64,000 bases of DNA from CAYOSF01 sp964406605. Lineage in GTDB: Bacteria > Chloroflexota > Dehalococcoidia > DSTF01 > RBG-16-68-14. Below are positions 8,632 through 17,216 of the stretch, piece by piece (the stretch's first letter is position 1; each line of letters begins with the position of its first letter). The stretch spans positions 1 to 64,000 of the forward strand of contig CAYOSF010000017.1 in the NCBI GenBank assembly GCA_964406605.1. Reading direction: 5' to 3'. The position numbers and the translations under genes are program-made. Under the pieces are notes generated by a model that was given only the letters and a program-made list of their open reading frames with translations, was not told the origin of the DNA and did no database searches.

Positions 8632-9618
8632 ATGCCGAAAACGAAGACGAAGTCCCGGCGGGCACTGCGGGGGCGGGCCGCTCAACAGGCCGGACGCGAG
8701 CAGTGGGGCCGGCGCCTGATCATCGGCGGCGCCGTGGCGGTGATCGTAGTCGTTGTCGGTATCCTTGCCTTCGGCTGGTATCAGACCCAGATCAAGCCTC
8801 TCGGGAAGACCGTCGTTCGGGTGGGGGACACGGAATTCAGTCTGGCTCACCTTGAGAGGCGGGTCGAGCACGACAAAGCCGCCTACTCTCCAGAGAACTA
8901 CCTCACGCTGGTGGACAACACCCTCGTCCGGCTGGAGCGCGAGGGCTTGCTCTTGGCGGGGGCGGGCGAGCTCGGCATCAGTGTCAGCGACGAGGAGGTC
9001 ACGGCGGAGGTCCGGAAGCGCGGCAACCTTGCCGAGGACGCGGAGCAGAAGACCTTCGCGACCGAGTTCCGCCGGCAGGTCGAGGACAGCGGGCTGCGGG
9101 AGGATGAGTATCGGCAGATGCTCCGGGCCGGGTTGTTGGAGGAGAAGGTCAGCAACTACTTCCTCTACGTGGCGCCGACCGAGGAGCCCCAGGTGCGCGG
9201 TCGCTGGATCGTGGTGGATGATGTGGACAAGGCGGATGAGATCGTGCAACGCCTGGATGCCGGTGAGAGCTTCGCGGACCTTGCGAAGGAGTTCTCGATC
9301 GACTCCGCAAATGCCGACAAAGGAGGCGAGTTCGACTGGACGCCGCGCGGTGTCTGGCCGATCCCAGAAGAAGTGCACAACTTCCTCTTCGATGAGGCGG
9401 AGGTTGGGGTGCACAGCGACGTCATCAGCGCCTACAATCTCTACTACATCGTCGAACTGCTGGAACGGGCAGACGTTCGCCCGCTGGATGAGGAGCAGCG
9501 GCAGAAGGTCGCCGACCGCGACATGGAGGCGTGGCTCAAGGGCCTGGCAGACAGAGTCGATGACGAGGTGACCTTCGACGAAGATGACCTCAACAAACTG
9601 GTGGACGACGTATTCTAG
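8632..9618 (+). CDS. Membrane-anchored PpiC-type peptidyl-prolyl isomerase (SurA/PrsA-like)
   Basis: 328 aa. A basic N-terminus is followed by one transmembrane helix (about 29-49, VAVIVVVVGILAFGW), so the bulk lies outside the cytoplasm. A SurA-type helical chaperone region (about 60-180) precedes a parvulin domain (about 185-290) with SFADLAKEFSIDSANADKGGEFDW, the hallmark of PpiC foldases. Helps exported proteins fold. Starts at 8602 (GTG), 8617 and 8632 (ATG) are possible; 8632 has GCAGG at the right distance. Confidence 0.82.
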   Translation: MPKTKTKSRRALRGRAAQQAGREQWGRRLIIGGAVAVIVVVVGILAFGWYQTQIKPLGKTVVRVGDTEFSLAHLERRVEHDKAAYSPENYLTLVDNTLVRLEREGLLLAGAGELGISVSDEEVTAEVRKRGNLAEDAEQKTFATEFRRQVEDSGLREDEYRQMLRAGLLEEKVSNYFLYVAPTEEPQVRGRWIVVDDVDKADEIVQRLDAGESFADLAKEFSIDSANADKGGEFDWTPRGVWPIPEEVHNFLFDEAEVGVHSDVISAYNLYYIVELLERADVRPLDEEQRQKVADRDMEAWLKGLADRVDDEVTFDEDDLNKLVDDVF

Positions 9619-9656
9619 CGGCGAGGGAACATGGTCGGGCGCGGGAGCGCGAAGGT

Positions 9657-10676
9657 ATGGTGAAGGAGCCGAGTTCGGAGACAGCCGTCGGCAGCGTGAG
9701 CTGGGTGCAGGACCAGCTCTACCAGCTCAAGGCACAGGTGGTGCAGCAAGAGCAGCAGTTGGGACAACTGCAGTCTATGGCCGCCACGATGAGCGACGGC
9801 ATACGGACGATGGAGGCGGCGCTGCGGGAGGCCGCGCTTGAAGCGGCCCAAGCACCGAGACTTCAGGAGCAGCTCAACCAAGCCCTGGTGCTGATTGTCC
9901 AGCTTCAAGACGAGCAGGCCGCGGTGACGGAGAAGCTCGAAGAAGTGGGTCGCCATCGCGAAGTGGAGGAGGACAGGGATCAGCACGAATGGGCCGATCT
10001 GGCCAGGCGTGCCGAGCAGCTTGAGCGCCAGGTCGCGTCCTGGCAGGACCGCCAGGCGGGCGTCGATGAGGTTGGGAGGCGTTTCCAGGAGGACCTGTCG
10101 CTGCTGCGCCAGCAACTCCAGCAGATAGAGCGGCGGCTGGAGGAAGCGGCGAGCAAGGCGGCGCGCGGCCTTGAGGGAGCCAACCGGGCCGAGAACACTC
10201 TGAGCCGGGTGGACGCTGCCATTATGGCCCTCCAGCGGGAGGACGAGGCGATCGCTGAGCGATCCCGGGTCACGGCGGACATGGCGCACCGCTTGGATAC
10301 CGCGATGAGCGATCACTTGCAGGAGCTACAGCGGCTTGAGCTTCTGGCCGAACGGATCGAGCTGCACCGGGCGGAGCGGCAGCGGCTCGAGGATCGAGCG
10401 CTTCGCTTGGAGGAAGAGATGGGCGAGCTGCGCGAGCGGGCCGAAAAAGGGGAGAACCAGCAGGGCCGGCTCAGCGCCCAGCAGCAGGGTCTCGCATCGC
10501 GCTTGGATACGCTGCAGGAGGCCGTGGACGAGCAGCGTGCCGTCCTTGTGGATCAGATCCGGAAGCTGATTGCCACCCAGGACCGAACCAAACGGCGGCA
10601 GATACAGGAGCTGGAGCGGGAGATTCGGGAGACGAAGCAGTATGTCGCAGACCTCACCGAGCGGCAGATCGGCTGA
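9657..10676 (+). CDS. Long coiled-coil protein of unknown function
   Basis: 339 aa, almost entirely heptad-like Gln/Glu/Leu/Arg helix (for example VVQQEQQLGQLQSMAATM and QQLQQIERRLEEAASKA), no signal peptide or membrane segment. No enzymatic motif. It sits between the ppiC gene and thrC, overlapping the proposed thrC start. Could be a structural or scaffolding protein; similarity searches with such sequences are dominated by composition, so a family name would be unsafe. Confidence 0.7.
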   Translation: MVKEPSSETAVGSVSWVQDQLYQLKAQVVQQEQQLGQLQSMAATMSDGIRTMEAALREAALEAAQAPRLQEQLNQALVLIVQLQDEQAAVTEKLEEVGRHREVEEDRDQHEWADLARRAEQLERQVASWQDRQAGVDEVGRRFQEDLSLLRQQLQQIERRLEEAASKAARGLEGANRAENTLSRVDAAIMALQREDEAIAERSRVTADMAHRLDTAMSDHLQELQRLELLAERIELHRAERQRLEDRALRLEEEMGELRERAEKGENQQGRLSAQQQGLASRLDTLQEAVDEQRAVLVDQIRKLIATQDRTKRRQIQELEREIRETKQYVADLTERQIG

Positions 10677-11787
10677 GGAGAGCCTTCCCTCCCAGGCCCA
10701 CCCGGGAAGCCCCTGGGAAGGGCTCACGGGGCGGGGAGACGGCGTGCTGCGTCGCTACCGGCATCTACTGCCTCTGACGGATGCGACCCCCCTCTTTACT
10801 TTGGGCGAAGGCGACACGCCGCTCGTCCGTTCCGTTCGCCTGGAAGGCGACGTGGGCTGCGCGGCGCTCTATTTCAAGCTGGAGAGCTGCAACCCCAGCG
10901 GGTCATTCAAGGACCGGGGTATGGTCGTGGCCGTGGCAAAGGCGGTGGAGCAGGGCGACAACGCTGTTCTCTGCGCCTCCACCGGGAATACAAGCTCGTC
11001 GGCGGCCGCGTACGCGGCGCACTGCGGACTGCAAGCCTATGTCGTCGTGCCGCACGGGCGCATCGCTGAGGGCAAGCTGGCACAGACCATCGCCCACGGT
11101 GCCCGCATCATCGCTATTGACGGTAACTTCGACGATGCGCTCCGGCTGGCGCGCGAGATCACCGACCGCCACCCGATCGCCCTCGTGAACTCCGTCAATC
11201 CCCATCGGATCGAGGGACAGAAGACGGCCGCCTTTGAGATCGTGGACGTCTTGGGCGACGCTCCGGACGAGCTGTGCCTGCCTGTCGGCAACGCCGGCAA
11301 CATCACGGCCTACTGGCGGGGTTTCGTCGAGTACTATCAGCGTGAGCAGTCGGGCCGCAAGCCGCGGGTGTGGGGCTTTCAGGCAGCGGGGGCCGCGCCG
11401 CTCGTGCTCGGAGAGCCCGTGGCGGAGCCGCAGACAGTCGCCTCCGCCATCCGCATCGGCAACCCGGCGAGCTGGCGCACCGCGATCGCCGCCCGCGACG
11501 AATCAGAAGGCGACATCCAGTCGGTCACGGACGAGGAGATCCTCGCCGCTTACCGCCGTCTGGCTCAGGAGGAGGGCATCTTCTGCGAGCCGGCCTCCGC
11601 GGCGGGCGTCGCCGGTCTGCTCAAGATCACGAGCGGAGGCGTTGACCTCTCCGGGAAGACAGTCGTCTGCATCATCACCGGCACCGGCCTCAAGGACCCG
11701 GAACGCGCGATGGCCGAGTTCGCCCCGGAACTCCATCCCCTATCCCCTGATCTCGCCACCATCGAGCGGGAGATGGGCTGGGCGTAG
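10642..11787 (+). CDS. thrC: Threonine synthase
   Basis: 381 aa with this start. Converts O-phosphohomoserine to threonine; PLP enzyme of fold type II. Motifs: TDATPLFTLGEGDTPLV, the PLP-lysine motif NPSGSFKDRG (Lys about residue 90), ASTGNTSSSAAAYAA, a phosphate-binding PVGNAGNITAYW loop and EPASAAGVAGL near the end. ATG 10642 overlaps the coiled-coil gene by 35 bases; GTG 10744, with GGGGAG upstream, is an alternative that would still keep the catalytic domain. Homoserine kinase and dehydrogenase genes are not in the window. Confidence 0.93.
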   Translation: MSQTSPSGRSAEESLPSQAHPGSPWEGLTGRGDGVLRRYRHLLPLTDATPLFTLGEGDTPLVRSVRLEGDVGCAALYFKLESCNPSGSFKDRGMVVAVAKAVEQGDNAVLCASTGNTSSSAAAYAAHCGLQAYVVVPHGRIAEGKLAQTIAHGARIIAIDGNFDDALRLAREITDRHPIALVNSVNPHRIEGQKTAAFEIVDVLGDAPDELCLPVGNAGNITAYWRGFVEYYQREQSGRKPRVWGFQAAGAAPLVLGEPVAEPQTVASAIRIGNPASWRTAIAARDESEGDIQSVTDEEILAAYRRLAQEEGIFCEPASAAGVAGLLKITSGGVDLSGKTVVCIITGTGLKDPERAMAEFAPELHPLSPDLATIEREMGWA

Positions 11788-11963
11788 CGCTCAGGCACCT
11801 CCCCTTGCTCCGTCATCCCGAGGCACAGCTCGGGGTAGCGGATGGTGTCGAAGGGCATGCCGAGCCAGTGCGCGGCTATGAATGGCTGCTCACCCTCGTC
11901 CCCGTCCCACAAGACCTTGCGCTGGTACGCGGAGTCGCTGGCGGCCTCGAACGCACGATGACG
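11788..11963 (-). other. Intergenic remnant with Chloroflexota-like tcatcccgag repeat
   Basis: No intact gene. Read on the minus strand, the codons after the stop of the RCC1 gene stay open in the same frame for more than 100 codons and the first 50 look protein-like (FEAASDSAYQRKVLWDGDEG, FIAAHWLGMPFD). Bases 11805-11840 contain a cgtcatcccgaggca...gctcggg inverted motif similar to the repeats beside the assembly gap near 35.3 kb. It may be a degraded gene fragment joined to an intergenic repeat. Confidence 0.35.
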
Positions 11964-14627
11964 TCACTGCGTCCCCATCCCACAGTCGTGAAAGTAGGAC
12001 TTCACGGCGTGGAGGATGTCGTCGACGAGGATCCGGCCGTCGGGCGGACCAAGGTTCCAGGGATTGGGCCCCACGTAGCTGCGGTCGCACTTCTGGTCAT
12101 AGCCGGGCTCGCCCTCCGCCAGGTAGTAATGGCTGGCCACTTCCAGGATGTCGTCGACACGGTTCTCTCCGTCGCCCGTTGGGTTGAAGTAGTCCCATGG
12201 ATTCTTGTAGCTGCGCCTTCCACCACTAATCTCGCTCCCCTCGGCCGTCTGTAGCTCCATGGTGTTGGGACAGCCGTCGCCGTCGCTGTCGATCAAGACA
12301 TGCGTCGGGATGCCCCGGCCCGCGTTGCCGAGTTGGCTAACGTTGTCTCGACCCCAGCACTTGATCCCACCGGTCGTCGCGAGGGCGCAGGTGTGCTCGC
12401 CTCCGGCGGCTAGCGCGCTCATGCCGTGCAGGTTCATTTGACAATCTTGGTCCGCGCAAACGTCTACGGGAGTGGGGCAAATCTCCCTATTGCAGGCTTT
12501 GCCGTCACCCAGCTGGCCGTATGCGTTGCTTCCCCAGCACTTGACACTGCCCGTCTCCATCAGGGCACAGGTGTGCTCGCCGCCCCCGCTTATGCCGGCC
12601 ACGCCGGTCTGCAATCCCACCACGTCCACTGGTGTGGTGTCGCTTATGATGGTTCCGTCTCCAAGCTGGCCCTTCCCGTTGGATCCCCAGCATTTAGCAC
12701 CGCCGGCCGTGGTGACGACGCACGTGTGCCAGCCCCCGCTGGAGACGGCAACGACGCCGCTACTGAGGCCGAGGATGTCCACCGGGACAGGGCTGTTGTC
12801 TGTGGTGCCGTCTCCAAGCTGGCCGTATGCGTTGTATCCCCAGCACTTGACGCCGCCGGTCGAAGTCAGGGCGCACGTATGCTGCTCTCTCGTGGAGACG
12901 GCAACGACGCCGCTATTGAGGCCGAGGACGTCTACCGGGACAGGGCTGTCGTCTGTGGTGCCGTCCCCGAGCTGGCCGTATGCGTTGTTCCCCCAGCACT
13001 TGACGCCGCCTTCTGTCGAAAGAGCGCATGTGTGGTAGCCTCCCGCCGCAATTGCGTCCACGCCGGACGAAAGGCCCACGACATCGACAGGGACGGAGCT
13101 GTCGTCCGTGGTACCGTCGCCTAGCTGGCCGTAGTAGTTGCGTCCCCAACACTTGGCGGCGCCGGCATCCGTGACCGCGCAGGTGTAAGATTGTCCTGCA
13201 CCCACGGCTGCTGCCCCGCTGGCCAGGCCGACGACGTCCACGGGCACCCGACGTATGTAGCCGCCGGAGCCGTCGCCAAGCTGGCCGTATGTGTTGGATC
13301 CCCAGCATTTCAGGCCACCCCCCGTAGTGGTGGCGCAGTTGTGGTCGCCGCCGGCGGCTACCTCGGTGGCGTTGGCCACGCCGAATAGGTCGACGGGTGT
13401 CCAGCCGATGCTCCACTGTAGCGTTCCGTTGCCTAGCTGCCCGTCGTCGTTTTGGCCCCAGCAGTCCAGCCAGGCGCCCTGGATCAAGGCGCACGTGAAG
13501 GAGAGCCCCGCGGCGAGCGCTGTCGCCTGGCCCCCCAGGTCCAGAACGTCAACGGGCGTGGGAGTGGGATCTTGGCTGGTCGTGCCGTTGCCCAATTGGC
13601 CGCGGTAGTTGCCACCCCAGCACTTGATGCCGCCCTCGTTCGTGATGGCGCATGTGTGGTTGCCTCCGGCGGAGACGGCAATGACGTTGCTGCCCAGTCC
13701 GATCACATCAACCGGCGTCGTGCTGTCCACGGTCGTGCCGTCGCCGAGCTGGCCGAAGTCGTTGTATCCCCAGCACTTGAGACCGCCGGCTGAAGTCAGG
13801 GCGCATGAATGACTCACTCCCGCGGAGACGGCGGCGACCCCGCTGGTCAATCCGGCCACGTCAACCGGTGTGGCGCTGTCGTCCGTGGTGCCGTCGCCGA
13901 GCTGTCCGTAGCTGTTGTGTCCCCAGCACTTGAGACCGCCCGCGGTGGTCACGGCGCAGGTGTAGCCGTATCCTGTGGACACGGCGGTCACGCCGCTGGC
14001 GAAACTGTCTACGTCCACCGGCGTGGTGCTGCATGGGTAATGCTCGTACTTGAAAGCGCCGCATGTTCCCGTGGTCGTCGCCCCGAGCTGTCCGTACGTG
14101 TTGTCACCCCAGCACTTCAGTCCTCCCGTGGTGGTCACGGCACACGTGTGAGTGGCGCTGGTGGAGAGGGCGGTGACGCCGCTGTCGAGGTCGACAACGT
14201 CCCGCGGAAGGTCGCTCGAATACCAGTCCCACCCACAACACCCGCCGTCGCCGAGCTGCCCGTTTGTTCCGTTCCCCCAGCATTTCACTCCGCCCGTGGC
14301 CGTGAGCGCGCAGGTGGTGTCGCCTCCGGCTGCGATACCGACTATGCCGCCGAGAGCGGTTCCGTATTGGCATCCGGGACTGGAGCCGCTGGCGCAGACG
14401 TCCACCGGATATCCTTGGTGAGCGTAGCCATAGCCGTCTCCCAATTGGCCATAGAAGTCGTCGCCCCAGCATTCGACGCCTCCCGTATCGAGAACGGCGC
14501 AGGCATGATCGGACCCCGCGGCGGCGGCGGCAATGCCGGCATCCGCCTCGGCCTGCCGGTGGCTGGGCCGGACGGCGCTGAAAGCGACCAGGACGGCCAC
14601 CAGGAGTAGTAGAAGTACTTTCTGCAC
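11964..14627 (-). CDS. Secreted RCC1-repeat beta-propeller protein with C-terminal dockerin-like module
   Basis: 887 aa with GTG start 14627, which has GGAGG just upstream; ATG 14642 would place that ribosome-binding site inside the gene. N-terminal signal peptide (VLLLLLVAVLVAFSA). Then 14 units of the RCC1/ATS1 type, each with CAVT...GGVKCWGxNxYGQLGDGT, i.e. two conserved cysteines per unit. The tail has DSDGDGCPNTMEL (a TSP3-like calcium loop), then NPWDYFNPTGDGENRVDDIL and NPWNLGPPDGRILVDDIL..., ending KSYFHDCGMGTQ. This tail is nearly the same as that of the 55457-57181 product. Probable extracellular binding or adhesion protein; ligand unknown. Confidence 0.85.
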   Translation of the reverse strand: MQKVLLLLLVAVLVAFSAVRPSHRQAEADAGIAAAAAGSDHACAVLDTGGVECWGDDFYGQLGDGYGYAHQGYPVDVCASGSSPGCQYGTALGGIVGIAAGGDTTCALTATGGVKCWGNGTNGQLGDGGCCGWDWYSSDLPRDVVDLDSGVTALSTSATHTCAVTTTGGLKCWGDNTYGQLGATTTGTCGAFKYEHYPCSTTPVDVDSFASGVTAVSTGYGYTCAVTTAGGLKCWGHNSYGQLGDGTTDDSATPVDVAGLTSGVAAVSAGVSHSCALTSAGGLKCWGYNDFGQLGDGTTVDSTTPVDVIGLGSNVIAVSAGGNHTCAITNEGGIKCWGGNYRGQLGNGTTSQDPTPTPVDVLDLGGQATALAAGLSFTCALIQGAWLDCWGQNDDGQLGNGTLQWSIGWTPVDLFGVANATEVAAGGDHNCATTTGGGLKCWGSNTYGQLGDGSGGYIRRVPVDVVGLASGAAAVGAGQSYTCAVTDAGAAKCWGRNYYGQLGDGTTDDSSVPVDVVGLSSGVDAIAAGGYHTCALSTEGGVKCWGNNAYGQLGDGTTDDSPVPVDVLGLNSGVVAVSTREQHTCALTSTGGVKCWGYNAYGQLGDGTTDNSPVPVDILGLSSGVVAVSSGGWHTCVVTTAGGAKCWGSNGKGQLGDGTIISDTTPVDVVGLQTGVAGISGGGEHTCALMETGSVKCWGSNAYGQLGDGKACNREICPTPVDVCADQDCQMNLHGMSALAAGGEHTCALATTGGIKCWGRDNVSQLGNAGRGIPTHVLIDSDGDGCPNTMELQTAEGSEISGGRRSYKNPWDYFNPTGDGENRVDDILEVASHYYLAEGEPGYDQKCDRSYVGPNPWNLGPPDGRILVDDILHAVKSYFHDCGMGTQ

Positions 14628-14802
14628 GCGCCACCTCCACATTCGCGTGGCCCGGCCTCACCGGACGGGTCACGCCTGCAATCGTCCAGCGAGTGTTCCC
14701 AGTATACGCGAAGGATGGCCGTTGTCAAGCGTGGTTCAGCGTGCTGCCGCGCGTGGCATCCGCTATGCTTCGTACCCGATGAAGGAGACCGGATCGCCCG
14801 GG

Positions 14803-16329
14803 CTACGCCAACCCAAGCCGGACGAACTGGTCGTCCGGTGCCTCTACCTCCCGCAGTGCCTCCCGCAGCCTGTCCGCCATCTCCTTCTCGGTGGGTGAAC
14901 CGGCCAGGTTGTGCTCTTCGCCCGGATCCTCCAGCACGTCGTAGAGGTGGTTGCCGTCGAAGGGGCCGATCGACCAGTACGGCACCCGGTCGCCGTCCTC
15001 AAAGCGCTGACGGATAACCGGCACTTCGGATCCCGGCATGCGGTCGAGGAACGCCCGGTCGTCGGGCCGCGGCATTCGTCCCGCACCGGGCCGCGCGGCG
15101 AGCGGCATCGTCGACCAGCGATTGGACCACATGGAAAGGGGCGCGTTGGGGCCGGCGGGCGCCCGTGAGTACTTGTACCGGTCGGAGACGATGTTCACCT
15201 GGCGGCCCCAGACTCCGGTCAGCACGTAGTCACGGATCGACGTCGTCTCGCCGCGGATGAGCGGGATGAGCGACCTTCCGTGTGTGCGGTGCCTCGGCTC
15301 CACGCCAAAGATCTCGGTCAGTGTGGCGAAGGTGTCTACCATGGTGGTCAGGGCGGAGTTCTCTCCCGGTTCGACGCCGGGCCAGGCGATCATGAGGGGG
15401 ATGTGCCCGAGCGGCTCAAGCACCGGCGCCTGGGGCTTGCCCCATGTGTCCTTCTCCCCCAGATAGTGGCCGTGGTCGGTGCAGACGATGACCGCCGTGT
15501 CCTCCCACAGGTTGTTGCGGTCGATCGCCTCGATGAGCTTGCCGAACCAGGCGTCGATCATCGTGAGCTTGCCGCCGTAGCAGGCGCGCACCTGCCGCGC
15601 CTGGCGCTCCGTCAGAATGCCCTGGGCGATCGCGCCGATCGCGTACGGGGGCCAGATGAGATGCTCGCCCTCCCAGTCGTTGTCGTACATCGACAGGTAC
15701 GGCTCCGGCGTATCGAAAGGCTCGTGCGGGTCGAACTCATCCACGAGGAGGAAGAACCGGTCGTGGTAGCCCGCGTTCTCGTCGATCCACTGGGCGGCGG
15801 CGGCCATCGTCTTCGGGCCGGGGAAGTCGGCTTCGCTCTTGAAGTAGCCTCGCGACCGGTGGTAGGGCATCTCGGCCGGACGGAACGGGGGCGTTCCGAT
15901 CCAGCTATCGTCCGGCCGTGTCTTCCACAGGTCGCCCTCGTGGCCGCGCAGGTAGTCCCAGCCGGTGAATTCGGTGTGGTAGTTCTCGCCTCCAGTTTCG
16001 AACAGGTGAGGGTGATCGGATAGCAACATGCTCGTTACGCCGGCGCGGGACAGCAGTGCCGTCAGCGACTGCTCCCAGATCTCGATCGAGCCCCACGGCC
16101 GCCAGAGGAAATCGAGAGCGCCGCAGATTAGGTCGTGGCGGGCGGGCATGCACGGGAGCGAGCCCGTGTAGCACCGGTTGAAGCGCAGCGACCGCCGGGC
16201 GAAGGCATCCAGATTCGGTGTGGCGAATTCCCTTCCGCCGTACGCGCCGATCATGTGGCGGTTCAGCGAGTCGAGGAGGATGACGATGGCGTTCTTCGGC
16301 TGTCTGGGGATCGGCGTGGGTTCGCTCAT
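14803..16329 (-). CDS. Sulfatase (alkaline phosphatase superfamily)
   Basis: 508 aa, no signal peptide. IVILLDSLNRH gives the first metal ligand (D20); C60-M-P-A-R is the C-x-P/A-x-R motif whose cysteine becomes formylglycine in type I sulfatases. VDEFDPHEPF, CTDHGHYLGEKD and GHIPLMIAWPG match the remaining metal and core motifs. Hydrolyses an organic sulfate ester; substrate not readable. Start overlaps the stop of the upstream lyase gene by 4 bases (ATGA), so translation is coupled. Last gene of a minus-strand cluster. The activating enzyme is not in this window. Confidence 0.88.
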   Translation of the reverse strand: MSEPTPIPRQPKNAIVILLDSLNRHMIGAYGGREFATPNLDAFARRSLRFNRCYTGSLPCMPARHDLICGALDFLWRPWGSIEIWEQSLTALLSRAGVTSMLLSDHPHLFETGGENYHTEFTGWDYLRGHEGDLWKTRPDDSWIGTPPFRPAEMPYHRSRGYFKSEADFPGPKTMAAAAQWIDENAGYHDRFFLLVDEFDPHEPFDTPEPYLSMYDNDWEGEHLIWPPYAIGAIAQGILTERQARQVRACYGGKLTMIDAWFGKLIEAIDRNNLWEDTAVIVCTDHGHYLGEKDTWGKPQAPVLEPLGHIPLMIAWPGVEPGENSALTTMVDTFATLTEIFGVEPRHRTHGRSLIPLIRGETTSIRDYVLTGVWGRQVNIVSDRYKYSRAPAGPNAPLSMWSNRWSTMPLAARPGAGRMPRPDDRAFLDRMPGSEVPVIRQRFEDGDRVPYWSIGPFDGNHLYDVLEDPGEEHNLAGSPTEKEMADRLREALREVEAPDDQFVRLGLA

Positions 16330-17216
16330 GGCCCGCTCTCTCTACCGGCTGCTTCCGCCGCCTGCGCCTGCTCGACGACGCGTCGCGCCCGCTCGACGAT
16401 GGGCTTGTCCACCATCCGGCCGTCCGCTTCCACCGCGCCCAGTCCCCTTTCTTGCGCTTCTTCCCAGGCTGCGAGCACCTTGCGCGCGTGCGCGATCTCA
16501 TCGTCACTGGGGCTGAAGACGCGGTGCACGGGCTCCACATGGCTGGGATGGATGACGTACTTGCCGGTGAAGCCCGCCGCCTTTGCTTGCTCGGCGTCCG
16601 CCGTCAAACCGTCGATGTCTTGGATGTCCGCCCACGGCGTGTCCAGCGCCGCCAACCGCACGGCGTGAGCGCAGGTGCCGATGACTCCGCGGGCGTACTG
16701 CAGCTCGCGTCCCTCTCGAGTGCGGCGGACGCCCATGTCAAACGTGAAATCCTCCGCGCCCAGCATGATGGCGGCCAGACGGGTGGACGCGTGGCTGATC
16801 TCTTCGCAGCGCAGGAGCGCCCGGGCCGACTCGATGGCGACGATGAGTTCGACGGTGCCCGGCTTCACCTCGTGCGCCAGCTCCTGCTCCCGCAGCAGCA
16901 CGTCCACGTCACGCACGTCCTGCGCCGACTCGGTCTTGGGCAGGAGCACACCGGCCAGTCCCCGCTGCACGACTGACGCGAGGTCCTCCCGCGTCTCTTC
17001 ACTTTCGATGCTGTTGACTCGCACGTGCACGACGCGGCCCGCCTCCGCCAGCCGGGCGACGGCGTCTCGCACCAGCTCCCGCGCACGGGGCTTGTCCGCG
17101 GGCAGAACCGAATCCTCGAGGTCGAGGCAGAGGATGTCCGCGGGGAAGCGGGACGCCTTTTCGAGCATCTCCTGCCGGATGCCGGGAACGAAGAGGAGTG
17201 AACGGTGGAGGATCAC
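16326..17216 (-). CDS. HpcH/HpaI aldolase / citrate lyase beta-subunit family protein
   Basis: 296 aa. Starts with GTG 17216 (MILHRSLLFVPG), the usual beginning of CitE-like proteins. Motifs: ADILCLDLEDSV (metal/phosphate region), RVNSIESEE, GVLLPKTESAQDV, ELIVAIESARAL, LGAEDFTFDMG and GKYVIHPSHVEPV. Family members cleave malyl-, citramalyl- or citryl-CoA-type substrates. It overlaps both neighbours by 4 bases, so it is clearly part of the hydrolase-lyase-sulfatase operon. Exact substrate unknown. Confidence 0.88.
   Translation of the reverse strand: MILHRSLLFVPGIRQEMLEKASRFPADILCLDLEDSVLPADKPRARELVRDAVARLAEAGRVVHVRVNSIESEETREDLASVVQRGLAGVLLPKTESAQDVRDVDVLLREQELAHEVKPGTVELIVAIESARALLRCEEISHASTRLAAIMLGAEDFTFDMGVRRTREGRELQYARGVIGTCAHAVRLAALDTPWADIQDIDGLTADAEQAKAAGFTGKYVIHPSHVEPVHRVFSPSDDEIAHARKVLAAWEEAQERGLGAVEADGRMVDKPIVERARRVVEQAQAAEAAGRESGP

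Noticed and set aside
12250..14600. Long plus-strand open frames antisense to the RCC1 gene
   Set aside because: They are shadows of the GC-rich repeats; no ribosome-binding sites, and their repeats follow the frame of the minus-strand gene.
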